Source of the DNA: Nemertoderma westbladi
Lineage: Eukaryota > Xenacoelomorpha > Nemertodermatida > Nemertodermatidae
Reading direction: 5' to 3'
Length of the DNA: 64,000 nt
Assembly: GCA_032718475.1 (NCBI GenBank)
Contig: JAUCBJ010007130.1
Coordinates: 1-64,000, forward strand
This document shows positions 1-10,640 of the stretch, piece by piece. The notes under the pieces were generated by a model. That model was not told the DNA's origin. It did not search any database and worked only from the letters and a program-made list of their open reading frames with translations. How positions within the stretch are numbered: the stretch's first letter is position 1; each line of letters starts with the position of its first letter. Position numbers and translations under genes: made by a program.

Positions 1-1242
1 GATAATTAGGCTTTGGCCCTCCTACAATTTAATATAAATAGTAAATGAGAGCTAATCTCTGTTTCACAATTAGAGATTCCTACAATTCGAATTATAATTA
101 ATTTAGGGTGAGTTGGCAATATTATACAACCTTATCCTCTACTATCACAAATAAACCTAAAACCCACCACGTCTAGTTAATAATTCGCATAGTATATATT
201 TTAAAGGCCAACTGCAATTATTAATAGACACTTGTTTCGAGTGTGACCATAACCATAAATATATTAGTTTATATAGCATTTTTCCCCTTAAATCAAGATT
301 ATCGTCCTTGGCTTTTGGATGTGGTTGGGGTACCCAGTGTCCCACACCCACGGCGGTGTGAATTCCTTAAAGTTAATAGTATATGTGGCGAGTTTTGGGT
401 AACACTCACTTTATCTTACACTTCTGTAATATTAGTAAGATAAAGTTTTATTAAAATTATTTGGAATTGATTACTGGATGGTTTACTGACATAAAAATTC
501 TATACAATCAAAACATTCCAGTTCTGCTGCAACTATTTATCAGATATTCAACAAATTTACTTTACTATCTTCGGGATCCCGTTCCAAAAATTTCGGGATC
601 GGGATTGTATTTTTCACCGGGTATCCCGGTTTTTCGGTGTGTGCCTGCTTATGCCTACGTAGTCGAAACTATGATAGTTAAAACTCTAATATTAATGTAC
701 TCAATACCCTCTTCGACATACTGTACGGGTACTATCTATGTATTTACCAAAAATAATAGATTTTATATTTTAAGATAATTAGAATTCTTCGCGATTTAAA
801 TAATGATACCTCTCAAAGTTTATTATACTCAGTTAGTTAATGGTTTCTTTCTGGGTACAATAATAACTTTTTCCAACAATTAATAATTATCTGAGGCTGC
901 GAATATCACACATTAATCAAGCTATTCAAATTACCCTATTAAAAATAAATATGCAGAGATCGAGGGCGGTGCCTAACTCATTAAAAACCATTTATATTTG
1001 CGGAAGTCATACAATATTTAATAATAATACTCAGTTAAATGTTCCGAGAACAACTCGGAAATACTGTAATATGCTAAAACTAGAGGCCCATTTATACTCG
1101 GCCGTACGACAGCCGAACTTCAACGTCGTAAGGCCGTGAGGTCAACGTACGGCCACATCCATGGCCTTACGGTGCCGTACGGAATCTGCAGTTGTTTTGC
1201 GACGGTATACGGCCATCGCAAGGCTAAGGCATCGGAGGCTTA
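1..1242. other. Intergenic DNA, no gene recognised
   Basis: AT-rich sequence with only short open frames (the longest about 105 codons at 461-778) that show no recognisable domain. Around 560-640 there are repeated short CGGGATCCCG-like words, and around 1100-1220 several ACGGCC/TACGG words. I see no RNA gene or clear transposon end. Confidence 0.6.
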
Positions 1243-2302
1243 TGAGATAACTACTGAGATAACCGAGGAGTGTTCCCAGCCTATGCTACTACTGAGATAA
1301 CTGATGAGTGTTCCCAGCCTAGGCTCAGACGACTGATGAGTGTTCCCAGCCTAGGCTGAGACGATTGAGGAGTGTTCCCAGCCTAGGCTGAGAACGATTG
1401 AGGAGTGTTCCCAGCCTAGGCTGAGATGACTGAGGAGTGTTCTCAGCCTAGGCGGAGACGACTGAGGAGTGTTCTCAGCCTAGGCTCAGACGACTGATGA
1501 GTGTTCCCAGCCTAGGCTGAGACGATTGAGGAGTGTTCCCAGCCTAGGCTGAGAACGATTGAGGAGTGTTCCCAGCCTAGGCTGAGATGACTGAGGAGTG
1601 TTCTCAGCCTAGGCGGAGACGACTGAGGAGTGTTCTCAGCCTAGGATAAGACGACTGATGAGTGTTCCCAGCCTAGGCTGAGACGATTGAGGAGTGTTCC
1701 CAGCCTAGGCTGATATGACTGAGGAGTGTTCTCAGCCTAGGCGGAGACGACTGAGGAGTGTTCTCAGCCTAGGCGGAGACGACTGAGGAGTTTTCCCAGC
1801 CTAGGCTGAGACGACTAAGGAGTGTTCCCAGCCTAGGCTGAGACGACTGAGGAGTGTTCTCAGCCTAGGCTGAGACGACTGAGGAGTGTTCTCAGACTAG
1901 GCGGAAACGACTGAGGGGTGTTCCCAGCCTAGGCTGAGACGACTGAGGAGTGTTCTCAGCCTAGGCGGAGACGACTGAGGAGTTTCCTCAGCCTAGGCTG
2001 AGACGACTAAGGAGTGTTCCCAGCCTAGGCTGAGACGACTAAGGAGTGTTCCCAGCCTAGGCTGAGACGACTAAGGAGTGTTCTCAGCCTAGGCTGAGAT
2101 GACTTAGGAGTGTTATCAGCCTAGGCGGAGACGACTAAGGAGTGTTCCCAGCCTAGGCTGAGATGACTTAGGAGTGTTCTCAGCCTAGGCGGAGACGACT
2201 GAGGAGTGTTCCCAGTCTAGGCTGAGACGACTGAGGAGTGTTCCCATCCTAGGCTGAGAACGACTGAGGAGTGTTCCCAGCCTAGGCTGAGACGACTGGG
2301 GA
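1243..2302. repeat. Minisatellite, about 32-bp unit, about 32 copies
   Basis: Head-to-tail array of a 32-bp unit containing GAGGAGTGTTCCCAGC followed by CTAGGCTGAGACGACT. Each unit carries the perfect 12-bp palindrome CAGCCTAGGCTG. Variants alternate: GTTCCC or GTTCTC, GGCTGAG or GGCGGAG, and CTGATGAG or CTGAGGAG. Neighbouring blocks of several units repeat as groups, for example 1320-1480 resembles 1490-1650, so larger blocks seem to have been duplicated. The first units (1243-1320) are degenerate. Confidence 0.95.
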
Positions 2303-2491
2303 GTTCATTTCAAGAGGGAGTTATCTCAGCCTTGTACACCGGCCGGATCGACTAGAAAACATTTATATTCGATCAGACAGAAATACTAGTGTATGATGGC
2401 CCATGAGTATCACACAAAAATACAAATTTAATTAAAAAACAATTATGGATTAAATAAAGACACTTAAAAAATTAATTTTAAAAAATTTCCT

Positions 2492-2503
2492 AAAAGAAGA
2501 CAT
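2492..2503. repeat. Target-site duplication of the LINE, left copy
   Basis: AAAAGAAGACAT occurs directly beside the LINE 3' end and again, identical, at 6255-6266 beside its 5' end. The 12-bp match at both borders defines the element as 2504-6254 and shows insertion by target-primed reverse transcription. Confidence 0.92.
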
Positions 2504-5500
2504 ACTACTACTAGGATCGGCATGCTGCATTGCAGCTGCATTTTTAAGAATGCTGTGCCGGCTTGTCAACAAAATTGCACCGCCACAACTCCCTATCACC
2601 CATGACATTTGCTAGATCATCCGCATCTTTAAGGCCAGTGTCCTTTAAGATGCGTCTCAAGAAAGTCATGGGCTGTCCACCATGCTTATTCACTCCATGA
2701 GGCTGCCAAAGTACAAGATTTTGCACTGGCTGGTCCTCACGGCGAAAGCAATGTCCTGCAAAGCGGAGGCGATTTTGTTCTAGTGTCAAGCTTGGGGGAA
2801 CCAATGAGACACCTCCAATGTTATATAGTGTCTGGTTGGAGATGTGTGCATTGTACTTGACACAATGAACCCGGCGTAGCATTCTTGTGAATGTGCCATC
2901 CAGAGATTTGGTGTCCTCAGCAGTTAGAGCCCAGCATGGACTCCCGTAGAGGAGTACTGGAACTACTGCTGCTCTAAATAATCGGACCTTAAGTTTCCGA
3001 TTAATTCTAGGTGACTTCCAAATCCTGGAAAGCCTATTCAAGGCTGCCCATGCCTTTCCCTTACGTATTCGAAGGTCCTCACCTGACTTCCGGATCCATG
3101 ATCCCAGGTAACAGAAGTCGCCCACATGCTCAAGCATACCATCCTTTGAGCTTATGCTCATCCGATCAGAGACTTACTGAGAACTTTCAAAGTTAACTGT
3201 CAGAATTTTGGTCTTTCTGGAGTTAATAAAAAGACCAACACTAGAAGCAGCATGTTCTAATGAGCTGAGGAGCCGTTGGGCTCCCTCTAATGATTCTGAG
3301 AGTACTCCTAAGTCATCAGCAAAGTCTAGATCAGTTAGGTACTTGGCAGGATTTCCTCGACTTCTGGAGCCAGTAGGTGGAGTTATCATCACCCCATCAT
3401 CATTATGATGATCTAAGGACATGCGTAGAACATAGTCAACCACAATAATGAACAAGAATGGGGCAAGTGTGTCTCCTTGGAGGACGCCCCATAACACTTC
3501 AAATGGTTCTGTGTCACCGTCAACAGTAGACACAAATGTTGTCGAACCATCGTATACTGATCTGATTGCTGCAATAATTTCATCAGGAATCCCATATAAT
3601 GAAAGTATGCTGAACATACGTGACCGAGAGACTGAATCAAAGGCCTTGAAGAAGTCAACAAAGATAACAGCCAGATGCCTGTCTTTCTTTTTTGATAATT
3701 CTTCAATTATCCTTCTAAGTGCCAAAATGGGCTCCATGGTCCCACGACCTTTACGGAACCCATTCTGATTTCCACGGAGCAGTCTCTCAATGGGATCCCT
3801 GATGCGATTTAATAGAATCCTATTGTATAGCTTTGCAGCAATCGAGATCAAAGAGATTCCCCGAAAAGAACCATAGAGTGTTAGGTTGCCCTTCTTGGGA
3901 ACTGGCACCAACTTATTTGTTTTCATTTCTTGTGGGACTCTTGTTGTTCGGTACATGTCTACTATGATGGGATAGATGAGCTTTAAACACTCAGGTATTT
4001 TAAAGACCTCAGGGGGAACACCATCTACTCCACTGGCACGATTGGTCTTAATGCTCTTTGCAGCAGCCTTCACTTCTGCAAAGGAGATATCGCCAATGGG
4101 AATATCTGGGAGTACAGACTCAGACACTTTTACTTCTATAAAGTTATCAGGCAATACCCTGTCATTATTGAGGAGCTTTTCAAAGTGGGCTTTCCAACCA
4201 TTGAGGCGATCGGCTGGTGATTCAGCCTTAACCTTGGTGGTTGGTTGGCTTTTCCGCCCAGTAAGCAGATTGATCGATTTCCATGCCTGGGATGATTGCC
4301 TGCTGTCGTCAGCATCATTGATGGCATCAACCTGTTGGTTTATTAGCTCCTGTAGATTAACAGAGTACTGCCTGTTCAGGGACCTAGATGCAGCCTTAAC
4401 TGCATTCTTGGCCGCTGTAGTCTGTTTGAGTCGGGACTCTTTCTGCGCCTTATGAAGGTCATTTCGGCACTTCTGAATTTTGTTGTCAGTCCAGGGGGCC
4501 CTTTTCCTGTTTCGAGGGTATACAGGAACTGTTTCTGCAGCTGCTAACTTAACTGCTTCTGTAAAGGCAGTATAGCCCTCACAGTGATCTGCCGCCTCAG
4601 AGGCAAGAGCCTCATACCTGTTGCTCAGCTGTAGTGTGAAGCTGGATCTCACACTTAGCTGTTGCAACAGAGAGGACCAGTCATGCCGCGGCAAGGCAGA
4701 TTTCGTTGTTCTGCTAGCACGCAGACTAAGTCTTACCTTGGCCACAATAAGGCGGTGATCACTGGAGAAGGGTCGAAGTGTAAATGCATTACAGTCTTGT
4801 ATAGAGCTCCTGTATTTCCTACGAAACAGAATATGGTCTATCTGGGACTTGTGACCACTGGGTCCACTATGAGTCCATAGCTTTCCAGTTCGCTTCTTGA
4901 ACTGGGTTCCAGCCGAAAACAATCCATTTCCAGAGATAAAATCCTGAAGATGGACAGAATTTCGGTTAACACTATTGCTATAGACCCAGGGCGATGTAGG
5001 TGATTGATGCAGACTTGCATTAAAGTCTCCCAGGAATGTTAAGAATGCATGCTGATCCACTCCATCAGTAGCTGCTTGTAGATTGTGGTAGAAATTTTCC
5101 ACCTCCTCTACAGGGGCAACACTAGTTGGAGAGTAGCACACAATCAGAACCACCTTAGGAAACTTCTTAGCCAGTCTTCCAGAACATGAGAAGTGGCAAC
5201 GGATGATGCGGTTAGAGATTTGGTCTATTTTGTCCAATGCTGCATGTGCAGTTGGATTCATCAATAGACCAATTCCACCATTGCCACTATCATCTGCTGA
5301 CGCGAGGGCGAGTCGCCAACCGCCCCCCATGTCCTTAATCAGAACCTCATCAGTCTGTCCAGTCTGCATTCGGTGCTCTTGAACACCCACTGCGCTAAGA
5401 GAAAGCTTATCTGCCAAGGCAGTCAGCTCACCTTGTCGCATTGGGGACCCGAGTGTTAGGGTGTTTACTGAGGCTAGTCTAGTGACTTGCCTCAGATTCA

Positions 5501-6254
5501 CCAATGGCTTTGTTGGTCGGGGTGGAACATGAGAGTAGCCTCCAACTCCAGAATCCCTCTCCCCATCACAATCTGGCCTCCCTGGTGACCCAGGGTTTGG
5601 GCCAGAAAGGTCATCAGGAAAGGGACTCAAAGAATTGTTGGCTGCTCTCTCTCCAGTAGGGGGTGAGACAGGCAGCCGGTCAGGAGTTAACTGACGCCTG
5701 TGAGGCCGATTGTGTCCGGTAATTCCACTGGCCTCTAGTGGCCGGACCTCCGCATTGCTAATGTAATCCATAGTGGGGGTTGGGGGGTGCTTTTTTGCCG
5801 AGTCAGCTCTCGGGGCAAATACCACACCCTGGTTTGCCATTCCACAGGGTGGGTGTCGCAATGGAGTCAGATATGAGGCCCATCACCCATATCTACTCTG
5901 GCGTACATGACCCACCATTGGCTGTTGCAGCTCATCTGCTGGGTCATGCCCTGTACCCTTGCTGCCAGGTGCAGGTTGCAGTGAAGTGCTCTCAGAGTGG
6001 ACATGAGAACACTCTACTCCTAACCAGCCATTGGTAGATCACCATCTGCCTGGTCAGGCCATATACCCCTGCAGCCAAGTATATGGGTCCTTAATCCAGG
6101 ACCAAGGGCGTCCTTATCCCAGAACGAAGGGGGTCCTAGTTACAGGACCAGATTTGCCCTAGAAAGAGGGTCTATGCAGCTACAGGTGGCACCTCCTTTA
6201 TGCTGCATGGAGGTGGCAAGTTTTCTTGATCAATGACCTAGAATACCTGACCTG
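2504..6254 (-). mobile_element. Full-length RTE-like non-LTR retrotransposon (LINE)
   Basis: The element is 3751 bp and lies on the minus strand. Its 5' untranslated part is 5841-6254, it has one long frame with endonuclease and reverse transcriptase, and it ends in a short run of AGT triplets (plus-strand ACTACTACT at 2504-2512) instead of poly(A), as is common in the RTE clade. Identical 12-bp target duplications flank it. Two 5'-truncated relatives with the same 3' end lie at 15314-15622 and 18271-18376. The intact borders and single coding lesion suggest a fairly recent insertion. Assignment to RTE rather than another endonuclease-bearing clade is inferred from length, tail and RT motifs. 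Confidence 0.92.
2544..5840 (-). pseudogene. LINE endonuclease/reverse transcriptase ORF with one in-frame stop
   Basis: From the ATG at 5840 (the open frame reaches a few codons further upstream without another ATG) the frame covers 1099 codons. A single TAA at 3174-3176 interrupts it after residue 888; the frame is unchanged on both sides. The N-terminal half is an apurinic-type endonuclease with LGDFNASL near residue 270 and SDHRLIVAK near 358. The reverse transcriptase follows, with ASGVDGVPPEVFK, NGFRKGRGT, FVDFFKAFDS near 725 and the catalytic FADDLGV near 838. The C-terminal part after the stop contains YLGSWIRKSG and the ALNRLSRIW region seen in RTE-type proteins often misannotated as craniofacial development protein 2-like. 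Known role: nicking target DNA and copying the element RNA. The stop should separate the C-terminal 209 codons unless read through. Confidence 0.9.
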
Positions 6255-6266
6255 AAAAGAAGACAT
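6255..6266. repeat. Target-site duplication of the LINE, right copy
   Basis: AAAAGAAGACAT, identical to 2492-2503. Confidence 0.92.
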
Positions 6267-6357
6267 AAATAAATAAATTGAATATAAAAATAATGAAGAA
6301 AAAATAAGAAAAAAATAAATATTAAGAAATTAAAAAAAAATTAAAAAAAATTTCAAA

Positions 6358-6568
6358 TTCACTTGTGAAAAAATACTGTTAGTTGGTGGCACATCAGTAT
6401 CAATCCATGTATATAATTTTACCAGCCCATCAGAATCACTTACATCCCATATGCGAAATTGGAAGTGATACTGATGGGCTGGTAAGATGATTATACTGTA
6501 CACGTACATTTCTATGGATTGATACTGATGGGCCACCAACAAACAGTATTATTTTATAAGTGCATTTT
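6358..6568. repeat. Imperfect inverted repeat (foldback or MITE-like)
   Basis: The left arm (about 6358-6440) reads through CACTTGTGAAAAAATACTG, TTGGTGGCACATCAGTATC and CAGCCCATCAG. The right arm (about 6463-6568) carries the reverse complement with small insertions. The arms are about 80-100 bp around a short loop, so single-stranded DNA or RNA would fold back. No coding sequence and no clear target duplication were found. A non-autonomous DNA transposon is likely but unproven. Confidence 0.75.
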
Positions 6569-7065
6569 TTTTAAAATATGGGGGGGGTTTGGTTGGGGGG
6601 GGGGGTTAAGAGAGTTATAAATATATAATAAATTTTGTCAGAGGTGAGAAAATATTCAAAACATTCTAAGTGGCTGTCCGTTATATTTATTGCCAGTCTG
6701 GATTAAATTTAATTAAATAGTTAACAAATAATTAATTAACAACAAAATACAAATGCTGCATGAAATAAAAACATTAGAAAACTTCGACCCTTGAAGAATC
6801 ACGTTAAAGATTAATTAACTTATAATAAAATACTGGAGAATGAAAATGTTAATTAATGTAAATAATGTACAGCAATAATAACCTAAGTATCTTATTAATA
6901 TTGCAGAATCCTGTTCATTACCATCAATAAATGCAATAGTTTTGTTGTTTTTGGCAAACTTTGAGGTTAGAATTTCGCTTAATTGATTATTTTCAATTCT
7001 ACATCCAGTAAAATTGAAGGATTTGAAAGAGCTCAGAGGATTTGTGTTAATTAAATAAAAACAGT
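6569..7065. other. AT-rich spacer with a short unassigned minus-strand frame
   Basis: Contains G-runs at 6581-6605 and AT-rich DNA. A 107-codon minus-strand frame (6815-7138) has a stretch faintly like a leucine-rich repeat (FNFTGCRIENNQLSEIL), but its first codons lie in the hairpin at 7066-7171 and no gene structure surrounds it. I do not call it a gene. Confidence 0.4.
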
Positions 7066-7171
7066 GGGATAATTCGCTCGATGTAAAACATGATGCCAAT
7101 AATTCGTAAACAAAATTTTGTTTACGAATTGGCATCATGTTATGTTTTTTATTACATCGAGCGAATCATCC
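7066..7171. repeat. Near-perfect long hairpin
   Basis: Arms 7066-7115 and 7116-7171 meet at CAAAATTTTG with no loop. AATTCGCTCGATGTA, ACATGATGCCAAT and ATTCGTAAACAAAA are repeated in reverse complement, with a few small insertions. A cruciform-forming sequence, probably a very small inverted-repeat element or an inverted duplication. Confidence 0.85.
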
Positions 7172-7272
7172 AACTGTCATGAACTGGGAAAATATATAAT
7201 ATATTAATTATTAATATATTAATTAATAATTAGTTAGATCCCACAAAGTCTGTCAACATACACAGTGTTATT

Positions 7273-8099
7273 CAGCACAATGTCCGTCAGACACAATGTC
7301 CGTCAGCACAATGTCCGTCAGACACAATGTCCGTCAGCACAATGTCCGTCAGACACAATGTCCGTCAGACACAATGTCCGTCAGACACAATGTCCGTCAG
7401 CACAATGTCCGTCAGACACAATGTCCGTCAGACACAATGTCCGTCAGACACAATGTCCGTCAGCACAATGTCCGTCAGACACAATGTCCGTCAGCACAAT
7501 GTCCGTCAGACACAATGTCCGTCAGCACAATGTCCGTCAGACACAATGTCCGTCAGACACAATGTCCGTCAGACACAATGTCCGTCAGCACAATGTCCGT
7601 CAGACACAATGTCCGTCAGCACAATGTCCGTCAGCACAATGTCCGGTCCGTCAGCACAATGTCCGTCAGACACAATGTCCGTCAGACACAATGTCCGTCA
7701 GCACAATGTCCGTCAGACACAATGTCCGGTCCATCAGCACAATGTCCGTCAGACACAATGTCCGTCAGACACAATGTCCGTCAGACACAATGTCCGTCAG
7801 ACACAATGTCCGTCAGCACAATGTCCGTCAGACACAATGTCCGTCAGACACAATGTCCGTCAGACACAATGTCCGTCAGCACAATGTCCGTCAGCACAAT
7901 GTCCGTCAGCACAATGTCCGGTCCGTCAGCACAATGTCCGTCAGACACAATGTCCGTCAGACGCAATGTCCGCCAGACACAATGTCCGTCAGCACAATGT
8001 CCGTCAGCACAACGTCCGTCAGCACAATGTCCGTCAGTACAATGTCCGTCAGCACAATGTCCGTCAGACACAATGTCCGTCAGACACGACATCCGACGG
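7273..8099. repeat. Minisatellite of mixed 15-bp and 16-bp units
   Basis: About 53 tandem units of two kinds: CAGCACAATGTCCGT (15 bp) and CAGACACAATGTCCGT (16 bp), with a few units extended by GGTC after GTCC (near 7645, 7727 and 7919). Neither unit contains a stop, so all three plus-strand frames stay open for over 270 codons. This is a by-product of the repeat and not evidence of a gene. The order of short and long units is not random by eye: groups of three long and one short recur. Units decay at the right edge after 7960. Confidence 0.95.
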
Positions 8100-8217
8100 C
8101 ACAACAACTGATTCTTTCGTTATCCTAATGTTCTGTGCAATATTACTTCTCACGAACCACAAGTATTATTATATGGCGCAGGAAATAATTAATATTTAAA
8201 TAATTAAAATTAACTAA

Positions 8218-10125
8218 TTAATATCCTATTGGATGGTTCTGTATGATTCCGCCTCTTTCAACAACAGCCTTAGATATATCTCTAAATCTATCGAACTGTA
8301 TATCGTCTGTGTAAGTCGCCTTTATATTTTCTTTAACCCGCTTCTCAGCGTCGAACACAAAGGCTCGCACCATATCCAACTCGAGAGCGCAGCTCGGCGT
8401 CGCCGCTTTCAGACTCCTATCGCATCTGCTGACGACGGTGGCCATCGCGTAGATATCGATGGCAGCGTCGGCGACTCGCATCAACACGAACTGGCGATCC
8501 GTCACCGAGTTCCCGTACTTCCGGAGTATCGCGGTGACCGCGACGCCGAAGTGCTGAACGAGTTGGTCGACGGCGGCCGCCTCGGGGGATAGAGTGACGT
8601 CGACGAAGGAGGCGAGACTGAGTCGGGAGCGCGGTCGTCCGAGGTGGTCCTTTAGCAAGCCGAGGGACGCGGACAGCACGACGCCCAGGTTGGCGGCAGG
8701 GTTGGAGACCGCCTTCCGGATGGCCCGCAGTCCGATCCCGGCGTGCTGCATACCGGTAAGCGCGACGAACAGCCGCAGAATCTCGTTGGTACCCTCGAAT
8801 ATCCGGAATATCCGTAGATCCCGCATAACCTTCTCGACGCCGGCGGCCTTCATGTACCCGAGACCGCCCATTATCTGCAGACACTCGTCGACTACGAACC
8901 AGGCCGCCTCCGACGCGAACACCTTCCCGATCGCCGCCTCCAACTGGAAGTCTTTATGTCCGAGATCCATGGTGCCCGCCAGCGCGTACGCCATCGACTC
9001 GCTAACGTAATGGCTGATCTGCATGCGCGCCAACTTCTCCTGAATCGCTCCGAACTCGGAGATTTTATCCCGGAACTGCGTTCTATTAACCGCGTGGTCT
9101 GCCGCTCGCGCTATAAGCGTCTTCATTGTACCGCTTAACGCCGCGACCATACCGAAACGACCATTGTTTAAGATATTCATAGCGATTTTAAAGCCGTCGC
9201 CCTCCTCCAACAAACGGTTCTCTACTGGAATTTTAACGTCGTCAAAGAAAACCTCGGCGGTGTTGGAACATTTTATACCCATTTTCTTCTCTGGCGGTCC
9301 GCTTGTAACGCCACCAAAGTTCCTCTCAACAATAAAAGCACTTATTTTATCCTTAACTTTACCGCTTTTGGGATCGGTGACAGGTGTTTGCGCCATCACC
9401 GTCATCACGTCGGCGATCCCCCCGTTGGAGATCCAGATCTTGGATCCGTTAAGGACGTAATGGGATCTGTCTGGACTGAGAACAGCTCGGGAGCGTATGG
9501 AGCTGGCGTCGGATCCGCTGGCTGGTTCGGTAAGGCAGTAGGCCGCCAACTTCCTACCGGTCGCCAAGTCAGGGAGGTACTTACTCTTCTGGGCCGCGTT
9601 ACCGAATAAAACAATCCCTTTAAACCCGATCGACTGATGGGCACCAGTCATTATCCCGATCCCAAGATCATATCCCCCGGACAACTCGCAAACCCGCGCG
9701 TACTGAGTGTTACAAAGTCCGATACCTTCGTATTCAGAGGGAACCATCAAACCTAAACATCCGCCTTCTTTCAGAGAATTCAGTATGTTATCAGGTATAG
9801 TTTCCTGCGTGTCTAGTTCTAATGGATCTACTACACCAAAACCTTTAGTTAAGGAATCCACCATCATTCTCAACGTATCGTGCTGGTCTTCATTTAGAAC
9901 GTCGGGGTAAGGTATCAGTTGGGTGGGGTTCAGATGGCCGTTAAACAATGACATAGCGAACGACGATGTTTCCCCGTCTGTTGTTGGAGATACTCCTTGG
10001 TCTACGTTATCCGGTGAGGGCAGATCGGAACGGAGTTTAGTTGTTCGGGATATATTCCTACGCCTTCCGATAGAGGTCTGTCGCGGTAACGGATGAATCA
10101 TCGATGTACGAAGCAAGCTATACAT
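8218..10125 (-). CDS. ACADVL: Very-long-chain acyl-CoA dehydrogenase, mitochondrial (single exon)
   Basis: Encodes 635 residues. The family oxidises long-chain acyl-CoA to trans-2-enoyl-CoA with FAD, the first step of mitochondrial beta-oxidation, at the inner membrane. Residues 1-35 are rich in Arg, Ser and Thr with no acidic residue, as expected for mitochondrial import. The acyl-CoA dehydrogenase core carries LCNTQYARVCE, GAHQSIGFKG, CLTEPASGSDASSI (near 197), LNGSKIWISNGG, PPEKKMGIKCSNTAEVFFD and ILNNGRFGM. FEGTNEILR contains the expected catalytic Glu (about residue 444). The C-terminal extension ending VERGGIIQNHPIGY is typical of ACADVL/ACAD9 and absent from shorter family members. Length and domain order are normal with no break. 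The gene has no intron, although vertebrate orthologues have many. ACAD9 is the main alternative; overall motif wording favours ACADVL. Confidence 0.93.
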   Translation of the reverse strand: MYSLLRTSMIHPLPRQTSIGRRRNISRTTKLRSDLPSPDNVDQGVSPTTDGETSSFAMSLFNGHLNPTQLIPYPDVLNEDQHDTLRMMVDSLTKGFGVVDPLELDTQETIPDNILNSLKEGGCLGLMVPSEYEGIGLCNTQYARVCELSGGYDLGIGIMTGAHQSIGFKGIVLFGNAAQKSKYLPDLATGRKLAAYCLTEPASGSDASSIRSRAVLSPDRSHYVLNGSKIWISNGGIADVMTVMAQTPVTDPKSGKVKDKISAFIVERNFGGVTSGPPEKKMGIKCSNTAEVFFDDVKIPVENRLLEEGDGFKIAMNILNNGRFGMVAALSGTMKTLIARAADHAVNRTQFRDKISEFGAIQEKLARMQISHYVSESMAYALAGTMDLGHKDFQLEAAIGKVFASEAAWFVVDECLQIMGGLGYMKAAGVEKVMRDLRIFRIFEGTNEILRLFVALTGMQHAGIGLRAIRKAVSNPAANLGVVLSASLGLLKDHLGRPRSRLSLASFVDVTLSPEAAAVDQLVQHFGVAVTAILRKYGNSVTDRQFVLMRVADAAIDIYAMATVVSRCDRSLKAATPSCALELDMVRAFVFDAEKRVKENIKATYTDDIQFDRFRDISKAVVERGGIIQNHPIGY

Positions 10126-10353
10126 TTTGCTCGAATATATAATAATTACCGCTACCGGTAGTCTATATCATGTACAGATGTATGTATATCAAAATTAATA
10201 TTATGTTGAACAAGGCGCTCTACAGCTCTACAGTAGGCCTATCTAATCTATAGTTTAAATTAGAATGCTTTGATGGTGACAATCAGGCATGTTATCTTAG
10301 TTACCACAGTACCTGAGTACCGGTACTTGTATGTAATGTTGATATTGGGTATA

Positions 10354-10450
10354 ACTTTTGCGTAGAGGTATAGCCTACATAGAGGCTACATGTAGGTATG
10401 TATAGCCTACATGTAGATGCACGTGTAGGGTGAATGTAGGTAGGTGTAGG
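10354..10450 (+). repeat. Left arm of a widely spaced inverted repeat
   Basis: About 95 bp beginning CTTTTGCGTAGAGGTATAGC and including CATGTAGATGCACGTGTAGG. Its reverse complement, about 90% identical by eye, is at 11909-12003. The arms may be terminal inverted repeats of a 1.65-kb element (10354-12003), but the interior has no recognisable transposase. Confidence 0.8.
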
Positions 10451-10490
10451 TAGGTCTTTAAAAACAAAAATGATGAATGAATAGGCCATA

Positions 10491-10640
10491 CGGGGTACCC
10501 GGACCGGAACTTCCTCGATGAGATGCGAATGCGGCGAACGGGGGTGGTACCCGGAACAACCACGAAGAGATGCGCATATGGCGGGCGGTGGTACCCGAAA
10601 CAACCAGGAGGAGATGCGAATACGTCGAATGGGGGTCCCC
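10491..10640. repeat. Short tandem array, about 48-bp unit, three copies
   Basis: Three degenerate copies share GGTACCCGGAACAACCA-like and GAGATGCGAATGCGGCG-like words (starting near 10491, 10540 and 10588). Non-coding as far as can be seen. Confidence 0.75.

Noticed and set aside
1243-2302. Hammerhead ribozymes in the 32-bp minisatellite (CTGATGAG words)
   Set aside because: No GAAAC partner or stem II follows; only one half of the core is present.
7273-8099. Possible CRISPR array
   Set aside because: Units are contiguous with no unique spacers, and the genome is eukaryotic. The same applies to 1243-2302.
7265-8199. Three overlapping 270-290-codon plus-strand frames
   Set aside because: They are the 15/16-bp minisatellite read in three frames; no unit contains a stop, so the openness is trivial.
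8417-9644. Antisense frames within the ACADVL-like gene
   Set aside because: Opposite-strand shadows of a GC-rich coding exon; composition matches antisense of the real frame and no domain is present.
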